The notes: generated by a model from the sequence alone, not told the origin. Positions 8,312 to 17,155 are shown, counted from the stretch's first letter. The stretch: DNA of 64,000 bases from Nocardioides sp. Root190 (GCF_001428565.1 NZ_LMIA01000010.1:248001-312000), one strand, 5' to 3'. Numbers and translations are program-made.

Positions 8312-8346
8312 ACGGTTCGAAGGTACACCCCGGGTCCGACAGGACG

Positions 8347-8787
8347 TCAAGACTCGCGGGCGGCGATGTGCTGGACGAAACCGCGGCTCTGCGGGTGCCA
8401 GATGAAGACCAACGTGACCGCGCTCAGGACGGCCGCCCCGATCGCCATGCCGTCGACCAGCGTCGGCGGATCCGTGCGCACCGTCGCCACGGCCACCAGG
8501 AAGATCCCGACGACGATCGCGGCCAGGGAGTGACGGGCCCAGTTGTGTCCCGTGCGGAACAGCGCGATCAGGGTCGCGGCGAGGACGGCGGTGACGCCGT
8601 ACAGGACCAGGATCACGGGCACGAACTCGACAGGCTGGACCGTGCTGTCGCCCACCTGCATCGGCGACCAGACGGCGCCGAGGTCGTCGCGCTGGACCAC
8701 CACCATGACGCACACCAGCAGTCCGGCCGCCACCAGGAACCACAGCAGCCAGCAGGCCAGTTCGACCGCCGGTGGTCGCTTGGTCAT
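8347..8787 (-). CDS. Conserved four-helix membrane protein, unknown function
   Basis: 146 aa from the ATG at 8787, which follows an AGGAGGAA ribosome-binding site. Four hydrophobic segments lie at about residues 8-28, 48-70, 78-98 and 108-128. No family motif is recognised. It is on the minus strand upstream of the HEPN gene and divergent from the YbaK-like gene. The function is not known. Confidence 0.7.
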   Translation of the reverse strand: MTKRPPAVELACWLLWFLVAAGLLVCVMVVVQRDDLGAVWSPMQVGDSTVQPVEFVPVILVLYGVTAVLAATLIALFRTGHNWARHSLAAIVVGIFLVAVATVRTDPPTLVDGMAIGAAVLSAVTLVFIWHPQSRGFVQHIAARES

Positions 8788-8826
8788 CGTTCCTCCTGCA
8801 TCGACATGGTGGGCGGTGGGCATCGA

Positions 8827-8832
8827 TAGGGT
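8827..8832 (+). promoter_or_regulatory. Leaderless -10 box of the YbaK-like gene
   Basis: TAGGGT ends 7 nt before the ATG at 8840. Confidence 0.6.
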
Positions 8833-8839
8833 CTCCCCC

Positions 8840-9313
8840 ATGTCAGCCGACCATCCCTCGATCACCCTCTTCCGCGCGGAGCACCAGCGCCGCGGAGGAG
8901 CGGGCGAGATCGTCATTCTGCCTGACTCCGTCCACACCGCTGCACTGGCTGCCGAGGCGCTGGGCTGCGCTGTCGGTGCGATCGCGAACAGTCTGCTCTT
9001 CGATGCCGACGGATCCCCCGTGCTGATCCTCACCTCCGGCGACCACCGCGTCGACACCACCCACGCAGGTGCCGTCATCGACCGCGGCCCCCTGCGCCGC
9101 GCCTCCCCCGAGTTCGTGCGCCAGCACACCGGCCAGGTCATCGGCGGTGTCTCGCCCATCGCGCACCCGGCGCCGGTGCCGACCTACCTCGACCGATGGC
9201 TGCAGCGGTACGACGTGCTCTGGGCGGCCGCCGGCCACCCGGCGGCCGTCTTCGCGACGTCGTACGACGAGCTGCTGGCGCTGACCGGCGCCACCCCGAT
9301 CGACGTCGCGTAG
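8840..9313 (+). CDS. YbaK/EbsC-type aminoacyl-tRNA deacylase-like protein
   Basis: 157 aa. YbaK/ProX-type proteins hydrolyse mischarged aminoacyl-tRNA in trans. The sequence shows the family pattern: TAALAAEALGC..GAIANSLLF near the N-terminus, then RVDTT, and a central GQVIGGVSPIAHP turn. The ATG at 8840 has a TAGGGT box 7 nt upstream, so the mRNA is probably leaderless. The oxidoreductase gene begins 16 bp after the stop. Confidence 0.85.
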   Translation: MSADHPSITLFRAEHQRRGGAGEIVILPDSVHTAALAAEALGCAVGAIANSLLFDADGSPVLILTSGDHRVDTTHAGAVIDRGPLRRASPEFVRQHTGQVIGGVSPIAHPAPVPTYLDRWLQRYDVLWAAAGHPAAVFATSYDELLALTGATPIDVA

Positions 9314-9329
9314 CGGCTCAAGGAGACAC

Positions 9330-10643
9330 ATGCGCATCATCGTCATCGGCGGCGGCCTCGGCGGCATGGCCGCCGCGGCCCGCCTCGCCAAGCAGGGCCA
9401 CGAGGTCGCGCTGCTCGAGGCGTCCCACCACCTCGGTGGCGCCCTCGCCCCGGTCGAGCAGGAGGGCTACCGCTGGGAGGGAGGTCCCTCCAGCACGCTG
9501 TTGCCGGCAGCCCTGCGGGACCTGTTCCGCAAGTCCGGCCGGGCGCTGGAGAAGGAGCTCGACGTCGAGCTCGAGCCGCTCCCCGTGCTGCGCGAGCACC
9601 GGTTCGCCGACCGCACCTCGGTCCTGCTGCCCGGTGGTTCCCGGGCCGACCAGATCGCTGCCTTCGACGAGCTCGGCGCGGGGCTGGGCGAGCGGTGGGC
9701 CCAGCACGTCGACCTCTACAACGCGGTGTGGGAGGTGCTGCGCCGCCACTACGTCGAGGTCCCCTGGACGCCGGGCGACAAGAGCGCGGTGCCCAAGGAG
9801 CTCACCAGTCTCTTCGACATCCGCGAGACCCTCCACAAGCGCCTGCGCCACGACTTCCGTGACGAACGGCTCGCCCTGGTCGCCGGCCATCCCGCCACTG
9901 CTGAGGGCCACGACCTGCGCAACGTGCCGTCGTGGGTCGGTGTGACGTCCTACCTCGAGCAGCGGTTCGGCGGCTGGCGGGTCCCCGGCGGCATGGGCCG
10001 GCTGGTCGACCTGCTCGGCGCCCGCCTCGCCCTGCGCGGCGTCACGATCCGCACCGGGACGCCCGTCAGCGACCTCGTGGTGCGCGACGGACGGGTGGTC
10101 GCGGTGCGCACCGCGGACGGTGATGCCGACGCCGACGCGGTCGTCGTCGCGATCGACCCGCGCCGGCTGCCGACACTGGCGCCGTACGTCGAGAAGACGA
10201 TGCCCGCGATCCCACCGGTCGTCTCGCACCTGGGCCTGAGCGGCGACGTTCCCGACCTGACCCACGACATCGTGTTCAACGCCGAGCCGATGATCACGGT
10301 GCGACCGGGTTCCGGCGCCCCGGAGGGCGGCGCCGCGTGGACCCTGCTGGGCCGCGGCAAGATCGCGGAGGACATGGTCATCGCGCTCGTGAGGCACGGC
10401 ATCGACGTCCGGGAGAACATCGTCACCCGGGTCGACCTGTCGCCACGCGACCTGGTGGAGCAGTGGAACGGCTCCCCCATGGGCGTGCTGTGGCAGGGAC
10501 GCGGCACCGTGCGCAGTCGCCTGGGGCCGACGACCCCGGTGGCAGGCGTCTACGTCGCGGGCGCGCACGCTGCGCCCGGCGCGGGCGTGCCCTTCGTGAC
10601 CCAGTCCGCTGCGCTGGTGGCGCAGGTGATCGGGTCGGCCTGA
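9330..10643 (+). CDS. Phytoene desaturase-like FAD/NAD(P)-binding oxidoreductase
   Basis: 437 aa. The N-terminal dinucleotide motif VIGGGLGGMAAAARLAKQG (residues 5-23) and the acidic strand end (LLEAS) mark a flavoprotein of the CrtI/NAD(P)-binding-8 superfamily; a C-terminal FAD-contact segment (GVYVAGAHAAPGAGVPF) is also present. No carotenoid genes lie adjacent except a polyprenyl synthase 1 kb downstream, so carotenoid desaturation is possible but unproven. AAGGAG precedes the ATG. It is co-directional with the YbaK-like gene, 16 bp apart. Confidence 0.78.
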   Translation: MRIIVIGGGLGGMAAAARLAKQGHEVALLEASHHLGGALAPVEQEGYRWEGGPSSTLLPAALRDLFRKSGRALEKELDVELEPLPVLREHRFADRTSVLLPGGSRADQIAAFDELGAGLGERWAQHVDLYNAVWEVLRRHYVEVPWTPGDKSAVPKELTSLFDIRETLHKRLRHDFRDERLALVAGHPATAEGHDLRNVPSWVGVTSYLEQRFGGWRVPGGMGRLVDLLGARLALRGVTIRTGTPVSDLVVRDGRVVAVRTADGDADADAVVVAIDPRRLPTLAPYVEKTMPAIPPVVSHLGLSGDVPDLTHDIVFNAEPMITVRPGSGAPEGGAAWTLLGRGKIAEDMVIALVRHGIDVRENIVTRVDLSPRDLVEQWNGSPMGVLWQGRGTVRSRLGPTTPVAGVYVAGAHAAPGAGVPFVTQSAALVAQVIGSA

Positions 10644-10646
10644 GCC

Positions 10647-11537
10647 TCAGACCGTGATCTGCAGCGCCTCGAAGATCTCGAGCGTCGCCTTGGACCGGTT
10701 GAGCGTGTAGAAGTGCAGCCCGGGAGCGCCTCCGGCCAGCAGCTCGTCGCAGAGCTCGGCCGCGATCCGGATGCCCTCGGCGCGCACCGCGGCGGGGTCA
10801 CCGTCGAAGGCACTGATCCGGTCGACGATCTCCTGCGGGACGCTCGTGCCGATCAGCTCGCCCTGGCGGCGGATCGCGCTGAGGTTCAGGATCGGCATGA
10901 TGCCCGGCAGGATCGGGATGTCGACGCCGCGATCGCGGACCCGCTCGACCAGCGCGAAGTAGTCCGAGGCGCGGAAGAACATCTGCGTGACCGCGAACTC
11001 TGCACCCGCCTTCGCCTTCGCCACCAGCACGTCGGCATCGTCGTCCAGCGAGCTCGCGGAGGGGTGGCCCTCGGGGAACGCAGCCACACCGACCCGGAAG
11101 GTGCCGCGGGCGCGGGTGAGCTCGACGAGGTCGACCGCGAAGTTCAGGCCCCCGTCAGTGGGGGTCCAGTCGGCGCGAGGCCCCTCCTCGGGGTCCCCGC
11201 GCAGCGCGAGGACGTGGGCGACGCCCTCGGCGTCGTACGCGTCCAGGATGCCCTCGATCTCCTCACGGGTGTGTCCCACGCACGTGAGGTGGGCCATCGG
11301 GATCAGCGAGGTCTCGCGGGCGATGCGTCCGGTGATCGCGACCGTCTTGTCGCGCGTGCTGCCGCCCGCGCCGTAGGTCACCGAGACGAAGGTGGGACGG
11401 TACGGCTCGAGGGCGCGGATCGCGTCCCACAGCTGCACCTCCCCCTTGTCGTCCTTGGGAGGGAAGAACTCGAACGAGAACGACCGACCACCCTCGCGGA
11501 TGATCTCGCCGAGGGAGCGCCCAGCACCGGTAACCAT
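10647..11537 (-). CDS. metF: Methylenetetrahydrofolate reductase
   Basis: 296 aa. MetF reduces 5,10-methylene-THF to 5-methyl-THF with FAD. Motifs are FSFEFFPPKDD (with the catalytic Glu of the FEFFPP box), VTYGAGGSTRD, HLTCVGH, LRGDP, and QMFFRASDYF. ATG at 11537 is preceded by TACACT 7 nt upstream, a leaderless signal. It converges with the oxidoreductase gene with only 3 bp between stops, and is divergent from the polyprenyl synthase (the metF-idsA order also known in M. tuberculosis). Confidence 0.95.
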   Translation of the reverse strand: MVTGAGRSLGEIIREGGRSFSFEFFPPKDDKGEVQLWDAIRALEPYRPTFVSVTYGAGGSTRDKTVAITGRIARETSLIPMAHLTCVGHTREEIEGILDAYDAEGVAHVLALRGDPEEGPRADWTPTDGGLNFAVDLVELTRARGTFRVGVAAFPEGHPSASSLDDDADVLVAKAKAGAEFAVTQMFFRASDYFALVERVRDRGVDIPILPGIMPILNLSAIRRQGELIGTSVPQEIVDRISAFDGDPAAVRAEGIRIAAELCDELLAGGAPGLHFYTLNRSKATLEIFEALQITV

Positions 11538-11544
11538 GGGCCGA

Positions 11545-11550
11545 AGTGTA
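11545..11550 (-). promoter_or_regulatory. Leaderless -10 box of metF
   Basis: TACACT (minus strand) ends 7 nt before the metF ATG. Confidence 0.55.
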
Positions 11551-11600
11551 GGTCCCGCGACCGGGCCGGGGCCGGGCATCTCGCAAGTGCGCCTCATCAC

Positions 11601-11606
11601 TAGGCT
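11601..11606 (+). promoter_or_regulatory. Leaderless -10 box of the polyprenyl synthase
   Basis: TAGGCT ends 7 nt before the GTG at 11614 and supports that start over the longer open frame. Confidence 0.65.
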
Positions 11607-11613
11607 GCTGCAG

Positions 11614-12702
11614 GTGAGCGAGCACCGCTGGGACCCGACAACCTTCCGGGCCGAGGTGCAGTCGACCCTCGACGCGTTCCTCGCCGAGCAGACCGAGCGC
11701 CTCGCGCCGCTGGGCGCCGATGCCGCGCGACTGCTGACCGAGGCCCGGGCGACCGTGTCGGGTGGCAAGCGGTTCCGCGCCGCCTTCTGCCACTGGGGGT
11801 ACGCCGCCGTGGCGGGCGTGCCCGAGGGAGCCGACGCGCGGTCCGTCGCGCGCGCCGCCGCATCCCTGGAGCTGCTGCACGCGAGTGCACTGGTCCACGA
11901 CGACCTGATGGACGCCTCCGACACCCGGCGCGGCCGCGCCGCGACCCACCGCGGCTTCGAGGCCGAGCACCGTGCCGACGGCTGGCGCGGCGACCCGGTC
12001 CAGTACGGCGCCGCTGCGGCGATCCTGCTCGGCGACCTCCTGCTGTCCTGGGCCGACGAGCTCCTGCGCCGCTGCGGCCTCGGGTGGGACCGGATCGGTC
12101 CCGCGCTCGAGGTGTTCGACCTGTGCCGGTCCGAGGTCATCGCCGGCCAGTTCCTCGACGTGTCGGTCCAGGCGCGCGGGCGGGCGAGCGTCGAGCAGGC
12201 CACGACCGTGCTGCGCTACAAATCGGCGAAGTACTCCATCGAGCGCCCCGTGCACGTCGGCGCGGCACTCGCGGGCGCCGGTCCGGCCACCCTGGAGCGG
12301 CTGACCGGCTTCGGACTGCCGCTCGGTGAGGCCTTCCAGCTGCGCGACGACCTCCTCGGGGTCTTCGGCGACCCCGAGACGACCGGCAAGCCGGCCGGCG
12401 ACGACCTGGTCGAGGGCAAGCGGACCGTGCTGGTCGCCCTCACCCTGGCGGCGGCCGAGCCCGCCGACGCCGCCCGGCTCGATGCAGCGCTGGGCACGGC
12501 CCTGGGCGAGAGCGAGATCGCCGAGCTGCGCTCGATCATCGATCGCTGTGGCGCTCGCCAGCAGGTCGAGGAGATGATCGACGCACTCGCCCGCCAGGCT
12601 GTGGCCGCGCTGCGCGAGGGCCAGTCCGAGGAGGGCTGGGACGCTGCCGCCTGCGGCGCCCTCGAGCAGCTCGCTGCCGCGGCCACCCGCCGGGCCCACT
12701 GA
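11614..12702 (+). CDS. Trans-polyprenyl diphosphate synthase (geranylgeranyl type)
   Basis: 362 aa. It condenses isopentenyl diphosphate with allylic diphosphates. The first aspartate-rich motif is DDLMD (residues 96-100) after LLHASALVH, and the second is RDDLLGVFGD. GGKRFR at 50-55 is the diphosphate-binding KR region. The leaderless GTG start at 11614 fits a TAGGCT box. Divergent from metF, as for idsA2 in M. tuberculosis. Product chain length cannot be read from the sequence with confidence. Confidence 0.92.
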   Translation: MSEHRWDPTTFRAEVQSTLDAFLAEQTERLAPLGADAARLLTEARATVSGGKRFRAAFCHWGYAAVAGVPEGADARSVARAAASLELLHASALVHDDLMDASDTRRGRAATHRGFEAEHRADGWRGDPVQYGAAAAILLGDLLLSWADELLRRCGLGWDRIGPALEVFDLCRSEVIAGQFLDVSVQARGRASVEQATTVLRYKSAKYSIERPVHVGAALAGAGPATLERLTGFGLPLGEAFQLRDDLLGVFGDPETTGKPAGDDLVEGKRTVLVALTLAAAEPADAARLDAALGTALGESEIAELRSIIDRCGARQQVEEMIDALARQAVAALREGQSEEGWDAAACGALEQLAAAATRRAH

Positions 12703-12726
12703 CCCGACTGGGCCGACTGGGCGCGC

Positions 12727-13140
12727 TCATTCCAGCAGTGGAGCGACCTCGTCGGGTCCGGCTCCGCGCAGCAGGACCTCGATGACGGGGTCGACCGGAC
12801 CACGCTCGGCGAGGACCCGACTCACCCGGTCGAAATCGGCGGGCCGCGCACGCGCGAAGCCCGACCAGGCCTCCCACAACAGCACCGTGGGACCGGGAAG
12901 GTCGCGCAGGCAGTCGTGGAGGGCGTCGAGGTTCGCTCCGTAGTGCGGGGGGAAGTCCAGTGCGGCGCCGATGGCCCGCAGCACCTCGGAACGACTCTCG
13001 AGAGCGGCGCCGTCGACGTGGCCGAAGGTCCAGCCCGCCTGCTCGACCGCGTGGCGAACGGCAGCGACGTCGAGGGCGGACTCCCAGCGATGGATGCCCG
13101 GCGTGTGCCGTCCGGCGAGGACCGCCGCCAGTCCGCTCAT
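12727..13140 (-). CDS. Barstar-family ribonuclease inhibitor
   Basis: 137 aa. Barstar binds barnase-type RNases in the cytoplasm. The core FPPHYGANLDALHDCLRDL carries Tyr67, Asp72 and Asp76, equivalent to barstar Tyr29, Asp35 and Asp39 that plug the RNase active site. An N-terminal extension of about 35 residues precedes it. The start ATG overlaps the stop of the upstream RNase gene as ATGA, so the pair is translationally coupled, giving the producer immunity. Confidence 0.9.
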   Translation of the reverse strand: MSGLAAVLAGRHTPGIHRWESALDVAAVRHAVEQAGWTFGHVDGAALESRSEVLRAIGAALDFPPHYGANLDALHDCLRDLPGPTVLLWEAWSGFARARPADFDRVSRVLAERGPVDPVIEVLLRGAGPDEVAPLLE

Positions 13141-13643
13141 CGGATCCTCTCGAAGGACTCGTAGTGGTCCTCGGTCCAGTAGAGCTCGCCGCCGTCGCCG
13201 GCGATGATCCTGCGCGCACCGCGGTGCGACAGGCCGGGCGTCTCCACGGTGTACTCGGCGTAGTAGCCCCGCTGCCGGTCCGGCAGCACGCCCTCGAAGT
13301 TGCCGAAGGTGGAGCCGTCCTTGCCCGGGTAGGGGTACGGGCCGCCGTCCTCGATGAGCTCGACGGTCTGCACCGCCTCCGGCGGGAGGTCGGCCAACGA
13401 GACCCAGGCGATGCCGTCGTCGTCGGCCCTCGGTGTCGCGGCCGAGGACGGCGACGGAGTGCGGGAGGGCCGGGCCGACGGAGTGGGGTCGTCGACCCCG
13501 GGCGTTGCGGACGGCGCCGCGTCGTCGCGACCACGCGGCTCGTTCCCGTCGTCGGCGCTCTGGATCCACCACACCGCGAGCAGCACGGCGAGGGTGGCGA
13601 TCGTCGAGACGACCTGCCGGGTACGCCTGCTCATCGTCGGCAC
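13137..13643 (-). CDS. Membrane-anchored or secreted barnase-type ribonuclease
   Basis: 168 aa. A hydrophobic segment (residues 11-28) and an acidic, Ser/Thr/Pro-rich linker (30-75) lead to a ribonuclease N1/T1 (barnase) domain. All barnase catalytic positions are matched: Glu130 (YYAEYTV), Arg141 and Arg145 (SHRGARRI), and His160 (EDHYESF); the FGNFEGVLP turn and the FERIR ending also match. GTG at 13643 has a weak AGGAC upstream; ATG at 13634 is an alternative. Coupled to barstar by a 4-bp overlap. No typical cleavable signal is obvious, so it may stay anchored. Confidence 0.88.
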   Translation of the reverse strand: MPTMSRRTRQVVSTIATLAVLLAVWWIQSADDGNEPRGRDDAAPSATPGVDDPTPSARPSRTPSPSSAATPRADDDGIAWVSLADLPPEAVQTVELIEDGGPYPYPGKDGSTFGNFEGVLPDRQRGYYAEYTVETPGLSHRGARRIIAGDGGELYWTEDHYESFERIR

Positions 13644-13659
13644 GGGCGCGCCGTCCTGC

Positions 13660-14040
13660 TCAGAACGCCAGCGCCTGGGCCCGGCGCTTGACCTCGGAGC
13701 CGCGGTTCTCCCGCAGCGCGTCGATCGGGCGACCCGGGAGATCGGCGTCGAGGAAGATCCACGCGATGCACTCGCGGTCGTCGTACCCGTTGTCGTGCAT
13801 CATCGTGAGCAGTCCGGGCAGCCCCTTGACGGGCTCGCCGTTCACGAGGAACAAGGCCGGTACGCCCTGACGTACGCCATGGCCGGCCTCTCCCGGAACG
13901 GCTGCAGCCAGCTGGTGCTCGCGCACCATCGTGCGCACCTTGGCCGGGGTCACGCCGATCAGCTCGGCTGCCTGTTCCCAGTCGAGCCAGTCCTCGACGA
14001 GGGCGGCCAGGTCCTGGTCGGCGAGTCGCAGTTCACTCAT
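13660..14040 (-). CDS. Rv2175c-family DNA-binding protein
   Basis: 126 aa. The M. tuberculosis homologue Rv2175c is a winged-helix DNA-binding protein phosphorylated by PknL. Here an HTH region lies at about residues 20-45 (WEQAAELIGVTPAKVRTMVRE) and the family C-terminal half (ALFLVNGEPVKGLPGLLTMMHDNGYDDRECIAWIF) is clear. ATG at 14040 is chosen over an earlier frame start. It is divergent from the kinase gene, as in M. tuberculosis, so the substrate-kinase relation probably holds. Confidence 0.9.
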   Translation of the reverse strand: MSELRLADQDLAALVEDWLDWEQAAELIGVTPAKVRTMVREHQLAAAVPGEAGHGVRQGVPALFLVNGEPVKGLPGLLTMMHDNGYDDRECIAWIFLDADLPGRPIDALRENRGSEVKRRAQALAF

Positions 14041-14175
14041 GACCCCATCTTCCACGAAAAGCCCGACACGGATCACACCGGCGTGGCCACCGGTCCTGTG
14101 AGGTCCCTCGCCGTACGATGGCTCCTCCGGTCACTTCCCCGGCCGGTCCGGATGAAAATGCACAGGAGGGTCGCT

Positions 14176-16248
14176 GTGCACGATGACCAGCGCGCACGCG
14201 GCGACAACGCTGCGCGCAGTGGCGACCCCGCACGGCCGCCCAACCGGACCGAGGACCACCAGTCGGGGCGCCTGCTCGACGGCCGCTACCGGATCGGTCC
14301 CCGCATCGCGCGTGGCGGCATGGCCAGCGTCTACGAGGCGCTCGACACCCGGCTCGACCGGACGGTCGCGGTCAAGATCATGCATCCGGGGCTCGGCGAT
14401 GCGACCTCGCACGACGACGACTCCTTCGCGCGGCGTTTCGTGCGCGAGGCGCGGTCCGCAGCGCGGCTGTCCCACCCGAATGTCGTCGCGGTCTACGACC
14501 AGGGACGCGACGACACCGGTGATGGCACCATCTACCTCGTCATGGAGCTCATCTCCGGACACACGCTGCGCGACACGATCACCAAGGAAGCGCCGATGTC
14601 GCCCGAGCGGGCGCTCGCGATCCTCGACCCGGTCCTCTCCGCACTCGCTGCCGCCCACCGCGCGGGCCTGATCCACCGCGACGTCAAGCCGGAGAACGTC
14701 CTGATCGCCGACGACGGCCGGATCAAGGTCGCCGACTTCGGCCTCGCCAAGGCCGTCAGCGCCGAGACCCAGCACACCGCGACCAACGGCGTGCTGATCG
14801 GCACGGTCTCCTACCTCGCGCCCGAGCTGGTCGTCGAGCAGCGGGCCGACGCACGCGCCGACGTGTACGCCGCCGGCGTGATCCTCTTCGAGCTGCTGAC
14901 CGGCACCAAGCCGCACACCGGCGAGACCCCGATCGCCGTCGCCTACCGCCACGTGCACCACGACGTCCCCGCGCCCTCGACCCTCGCGCCCGCTCTCCCG
15001 GCGTACGTCGACGCCCTGGTCGCCCGCGCGACCACGCGCGACCCCAGCCTGCGTCCCTCCGACGCGACCGTCCTGCTGCGCCACGTGCGTCGCGTCGTCC
15101 AGGCCCTGCACGACGGGGTGCGCGACGATCCCGAGCTCGTCGCCGATCTCCTCCCGAGCACCCGCCGGATCGAGGACCAGGACGCCGACGACGGTGTCGA
15201 CCCCGACACCACGCCGGAGCCGGTGAGCTCGCTCGCCACGGCGGTGACGCCGCGCGACGAGCCGACGTCGATCATCCGGAGCGCCACGCCTCCGCCGCCG
15301 CGCAAGCCAGCCCGTCCCGTGCCCGTCCAGCAGGGCCCTGCGCCCACCCGGCGCAGCCGACGCGGACTGGTGCTCGGCCTGGTCATCGTCCTGCTCCTCG
15401 CCGGCCTCGGCGCCGGCGGCTACTGGTTCGGGTGGGGGCGCTACACCTCCACCCCGAGCGTCGTCGGCCTCGAGCTCGCTGCCGCCGAGACCAGGCTCGA
15501 CGACGCCGGGCTGGGCACCACGGTCGAGGAGGTCTTCTCCGACAGCGTCGCACCCGGTGAGGTCGTCACCACCGATCCCCGCCCGGGCGAAAGGATCCTT
15601 CCCGGCGACGACGTCGAGCTGACCGTGTCCCTCGGTCCCGAGGTCTACGACGTGCCGGACCTCGCCGGCCTGACCGTCGAGGAGGCCGAAGCCCGTCTCG
15701 ACGAGGTCAAGATGGTCCTCGGCCGCCAGATCGCGCGCTTCTCCGAGACCGTCGACAAGGGCCGGGTCATCGGCAGCCAGCCCGCGTTCGACAGCCCGGA
15801 GTCCAAGGCCCTGCCGATCGACACGGCCGTGTCGCTCCTGGTCAGCAAGGGCCGCCAGCCGATCAAGATCTCGGACTGGACGGACAAGAATGCCGAGTCG
15901 ATCGAGAAGGCGCTGGAGAAGAAGGGCCTCCAGGTCAAGATCACCGACACCGAGTTCAGCGACGAGGTGGCGAAGGGCCGGATCATCAGCCAGAGCCCCA
16001 CGTCCGGCGTCCTCTACAAGGGCGACACCCTCGAGCTCGTCGTGTCCAAGGGGCCCGAGCTCGTGACCATCCCCTCGATCCGTTACGACTCGACCGACGA
16101 GGCCGTCGAGAAGCTCAAGGACCTCGGCTTCAAGGTCAAGAAGGAACGCGCCACCATCTACCTCAGCGGCCAGGTCGCCTGGGACACCGACCCCAAGCCC
16201 GGCAGCCGCATCAAGAAGGGCAGCACGGTCATCCTCTATGTCGTCTGA
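14176..16248 (+). CDS. pknL: PASTA-domain Ser/Thr protein kinase, PknL group
   Basis: 690 aa. Hanks-type kinase domain with glycine loop (ARGGMASVYEA), Lys67 (VAVKIM), HRD (167-169) and DFG (187-189). A Pro-rich juxtamembrane linker leads to one membrane helix (397-419) and four extracellular PASTA repeats (about 425-690), which in PknB/PknL-type kinases sense muropeptides or lipid II. GTG at 14176 is chosen for its AGGAGGG ribosome-binding site 6 nt upstream. Divergent from the Rv2175c homologue. The EamA gene overlaps its end by 11 bp. Confidence 0.92.
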   Translation: MHDDQRARGDNAARSGDPARPPNRTEDHQSGRLLDGRYRIGPRIARGGMASVYEALDTRLDRTVAVKIMHPGLGDATSHDDDSFARRFVREARSAARLSHPNVVAVYDQGRDDTGDGTIYLVMELISGHTLRDTITKEAPMSPERALAILDPVLSALAAAHRAGLIHRDVKPENVLIADDGRIKVADFGLAKAVSAETQHTATNGVLIGTVSYLAPELVVEQRADARADVYAAGVILFELLTGTKPHTGETPIAVAYRHVHHDVPAPSTLAPALPAYVDALVARATTRDPSLRPSDATVLLRHVRRVVQALHDGVRDDPELVADLLPSTRRIEDQDADDGVDPDTTPEPVSSLATAVTPRDEPTSIIRSATPPPPRKPARPVPVQQGPAPTRRSRRGLVLGLVIVLLLAGLGAGGYWFGWGRYTSTPSVVGLELAAAETRLDDAGLGTTVEEVFSDSVAPGEVVTTDPRPGERILPGDDVELTVSLGPEVYDVPDLAGLTVEEAEARLDEVKMVLGRQIARFSETVDKGRVIGSQPAFDSPESKALPIDTAVSLLVSKGRQPIKISDWTDKNAESIEKALEKKGLQVKITDTEFSDEVAKGRIISQSPTSGVLYKGDTLELVVSKGPELVTIPSIRYDSTDEAVEKLKDLGFKVKKERATIYLSGQVAWDTDPKPGSRIKKGSTVILYVV

Positions 16249-17155
16249 CCAGCACCACGACGGACGTCGTACGGCCCTGCTGGCCACCGTCGCGCTGCTG
16301 GCCATGACCGCCTGCTGGGGCTCGACGTTCTTCCTCATCAAGGACCTGCTGGACCGGGTCCCGACGGCCGACTTCCTGGCCGTCCGGTTCCTGGTGGCCG
16401 GTGCCGCGATGGTGCTCGTCGCGCCGCGCGCGATCGCGCGCCTCTCCCCCGAGGTCCGCCGTCGCGCAGTCCTGCTCGGAGGCCTGTACGGCGTCGCGCA
16501 GATCCTCCAGACCGCCGGCCTGGCGCACACGCCGGCCAGCGTGTCCGGCTTCATCACCGGCCTCTACGTCATGGCGACGCCGCTGTTCGCGGCCGTCCTG
16601 CTGCGCACCCGGATCTCCGGGCTCACCTGGGCGGCGGTGGCCCTGGCCACCGCCGGGCTCGGCGTGCTGACCCTCGACGGGCTCTCGATCGGCTACGGCG
16701 AGGCGATCACCCTCGTCGCGGCGCTCCTCTACGCGGCGCACATCGTGGGCCTCGGTGCATGGTCGACGCCTGCCGACGCACTCGGCATGTCGATCCTGCA
16801 GGTCCTGGTGATCGCGGCGATCTGCCTGGTGGCGGCGCTGGTCTCCGGCGCGCCCGGCATCGTGCTCCCGGAGCGCGGCGGGGACTGGGTCTCCCTCGTC
16901 TACATGGCCCTCGTCGCAGGCGCGGCGGCAATGCTGGCCCAGACCTGGGCGCAGTCCCATCTGCCTCCGACCCGCAGCGCGATCATCATGAGCATGGAGC
17001 CGGTGTTCGCGACCTTCTTCGCCGTCCTTCTCGGCGGTGAGTCCCTCACCGGGCGGATGCTGGTCGGCGGTGCGATGGTGCTGGCGGCCATGGTCGTGGT
17101 CGAGGCGCTGCCCCGACGCAAGATCGAGGCCGAGGTGACCCACCTGGTGGTGTGA
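16238..17155 (+). CDS. EamA/DMT-superfamily transporter
   Basis: 305 aa with ten hydrophobic segments in two EamA halves (about 15-145 and 160-290). The first contains ACWGSTFFLIKDLL and RFLVAGAAM, the second PVFATFFAVLLGGESL, typical of drug/metabolite exporters. It starts inside the last codons of the kinase gene (11-bp overlap), implying one transcript. The substrate cannot be inferred. Confidence 0.87.
   Translation: MSSDQHHDGRRTALLATVALLAMTACWGSTFFLIKDLLDRVPTADFLAVRFLVAGAAMVLVAPRAIARLSPEVRRRAVLLGGLYGVAQILQTAGLAHTPASVSGFITGLYVMATPLFAAVLLRTRISGLTWAAVALATAGLGVLTLDGLSIGYGEAITLVAALLYAAHIVGLGAWSTPADALGMSILQVLVIAAICLVAALVSGAPGIVLPERGGDWVSLVYMALVAGAAAMLAQTWAQSHLPPTRSAIIMSMEPVFATFFAVLLGGESLTGRMLVGGAMVLAAMVVVEALPRRKIEAEVTHLVV

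Noticed and set aside
9330..10643. Carotenoid biosynthesis cluster
   Set aside because: Only a desaturase-like flavoprotein and a housekeeping-type polyprenyl synthase are present; no phytoene synthase or cyclase.
14131..16557. 808-codon open frame antisense to the kinase gene
   Set aside because: Shadow of GC3-rich coding on the other strand; the sense frame encodes a complete kinase with PASTA repeats.
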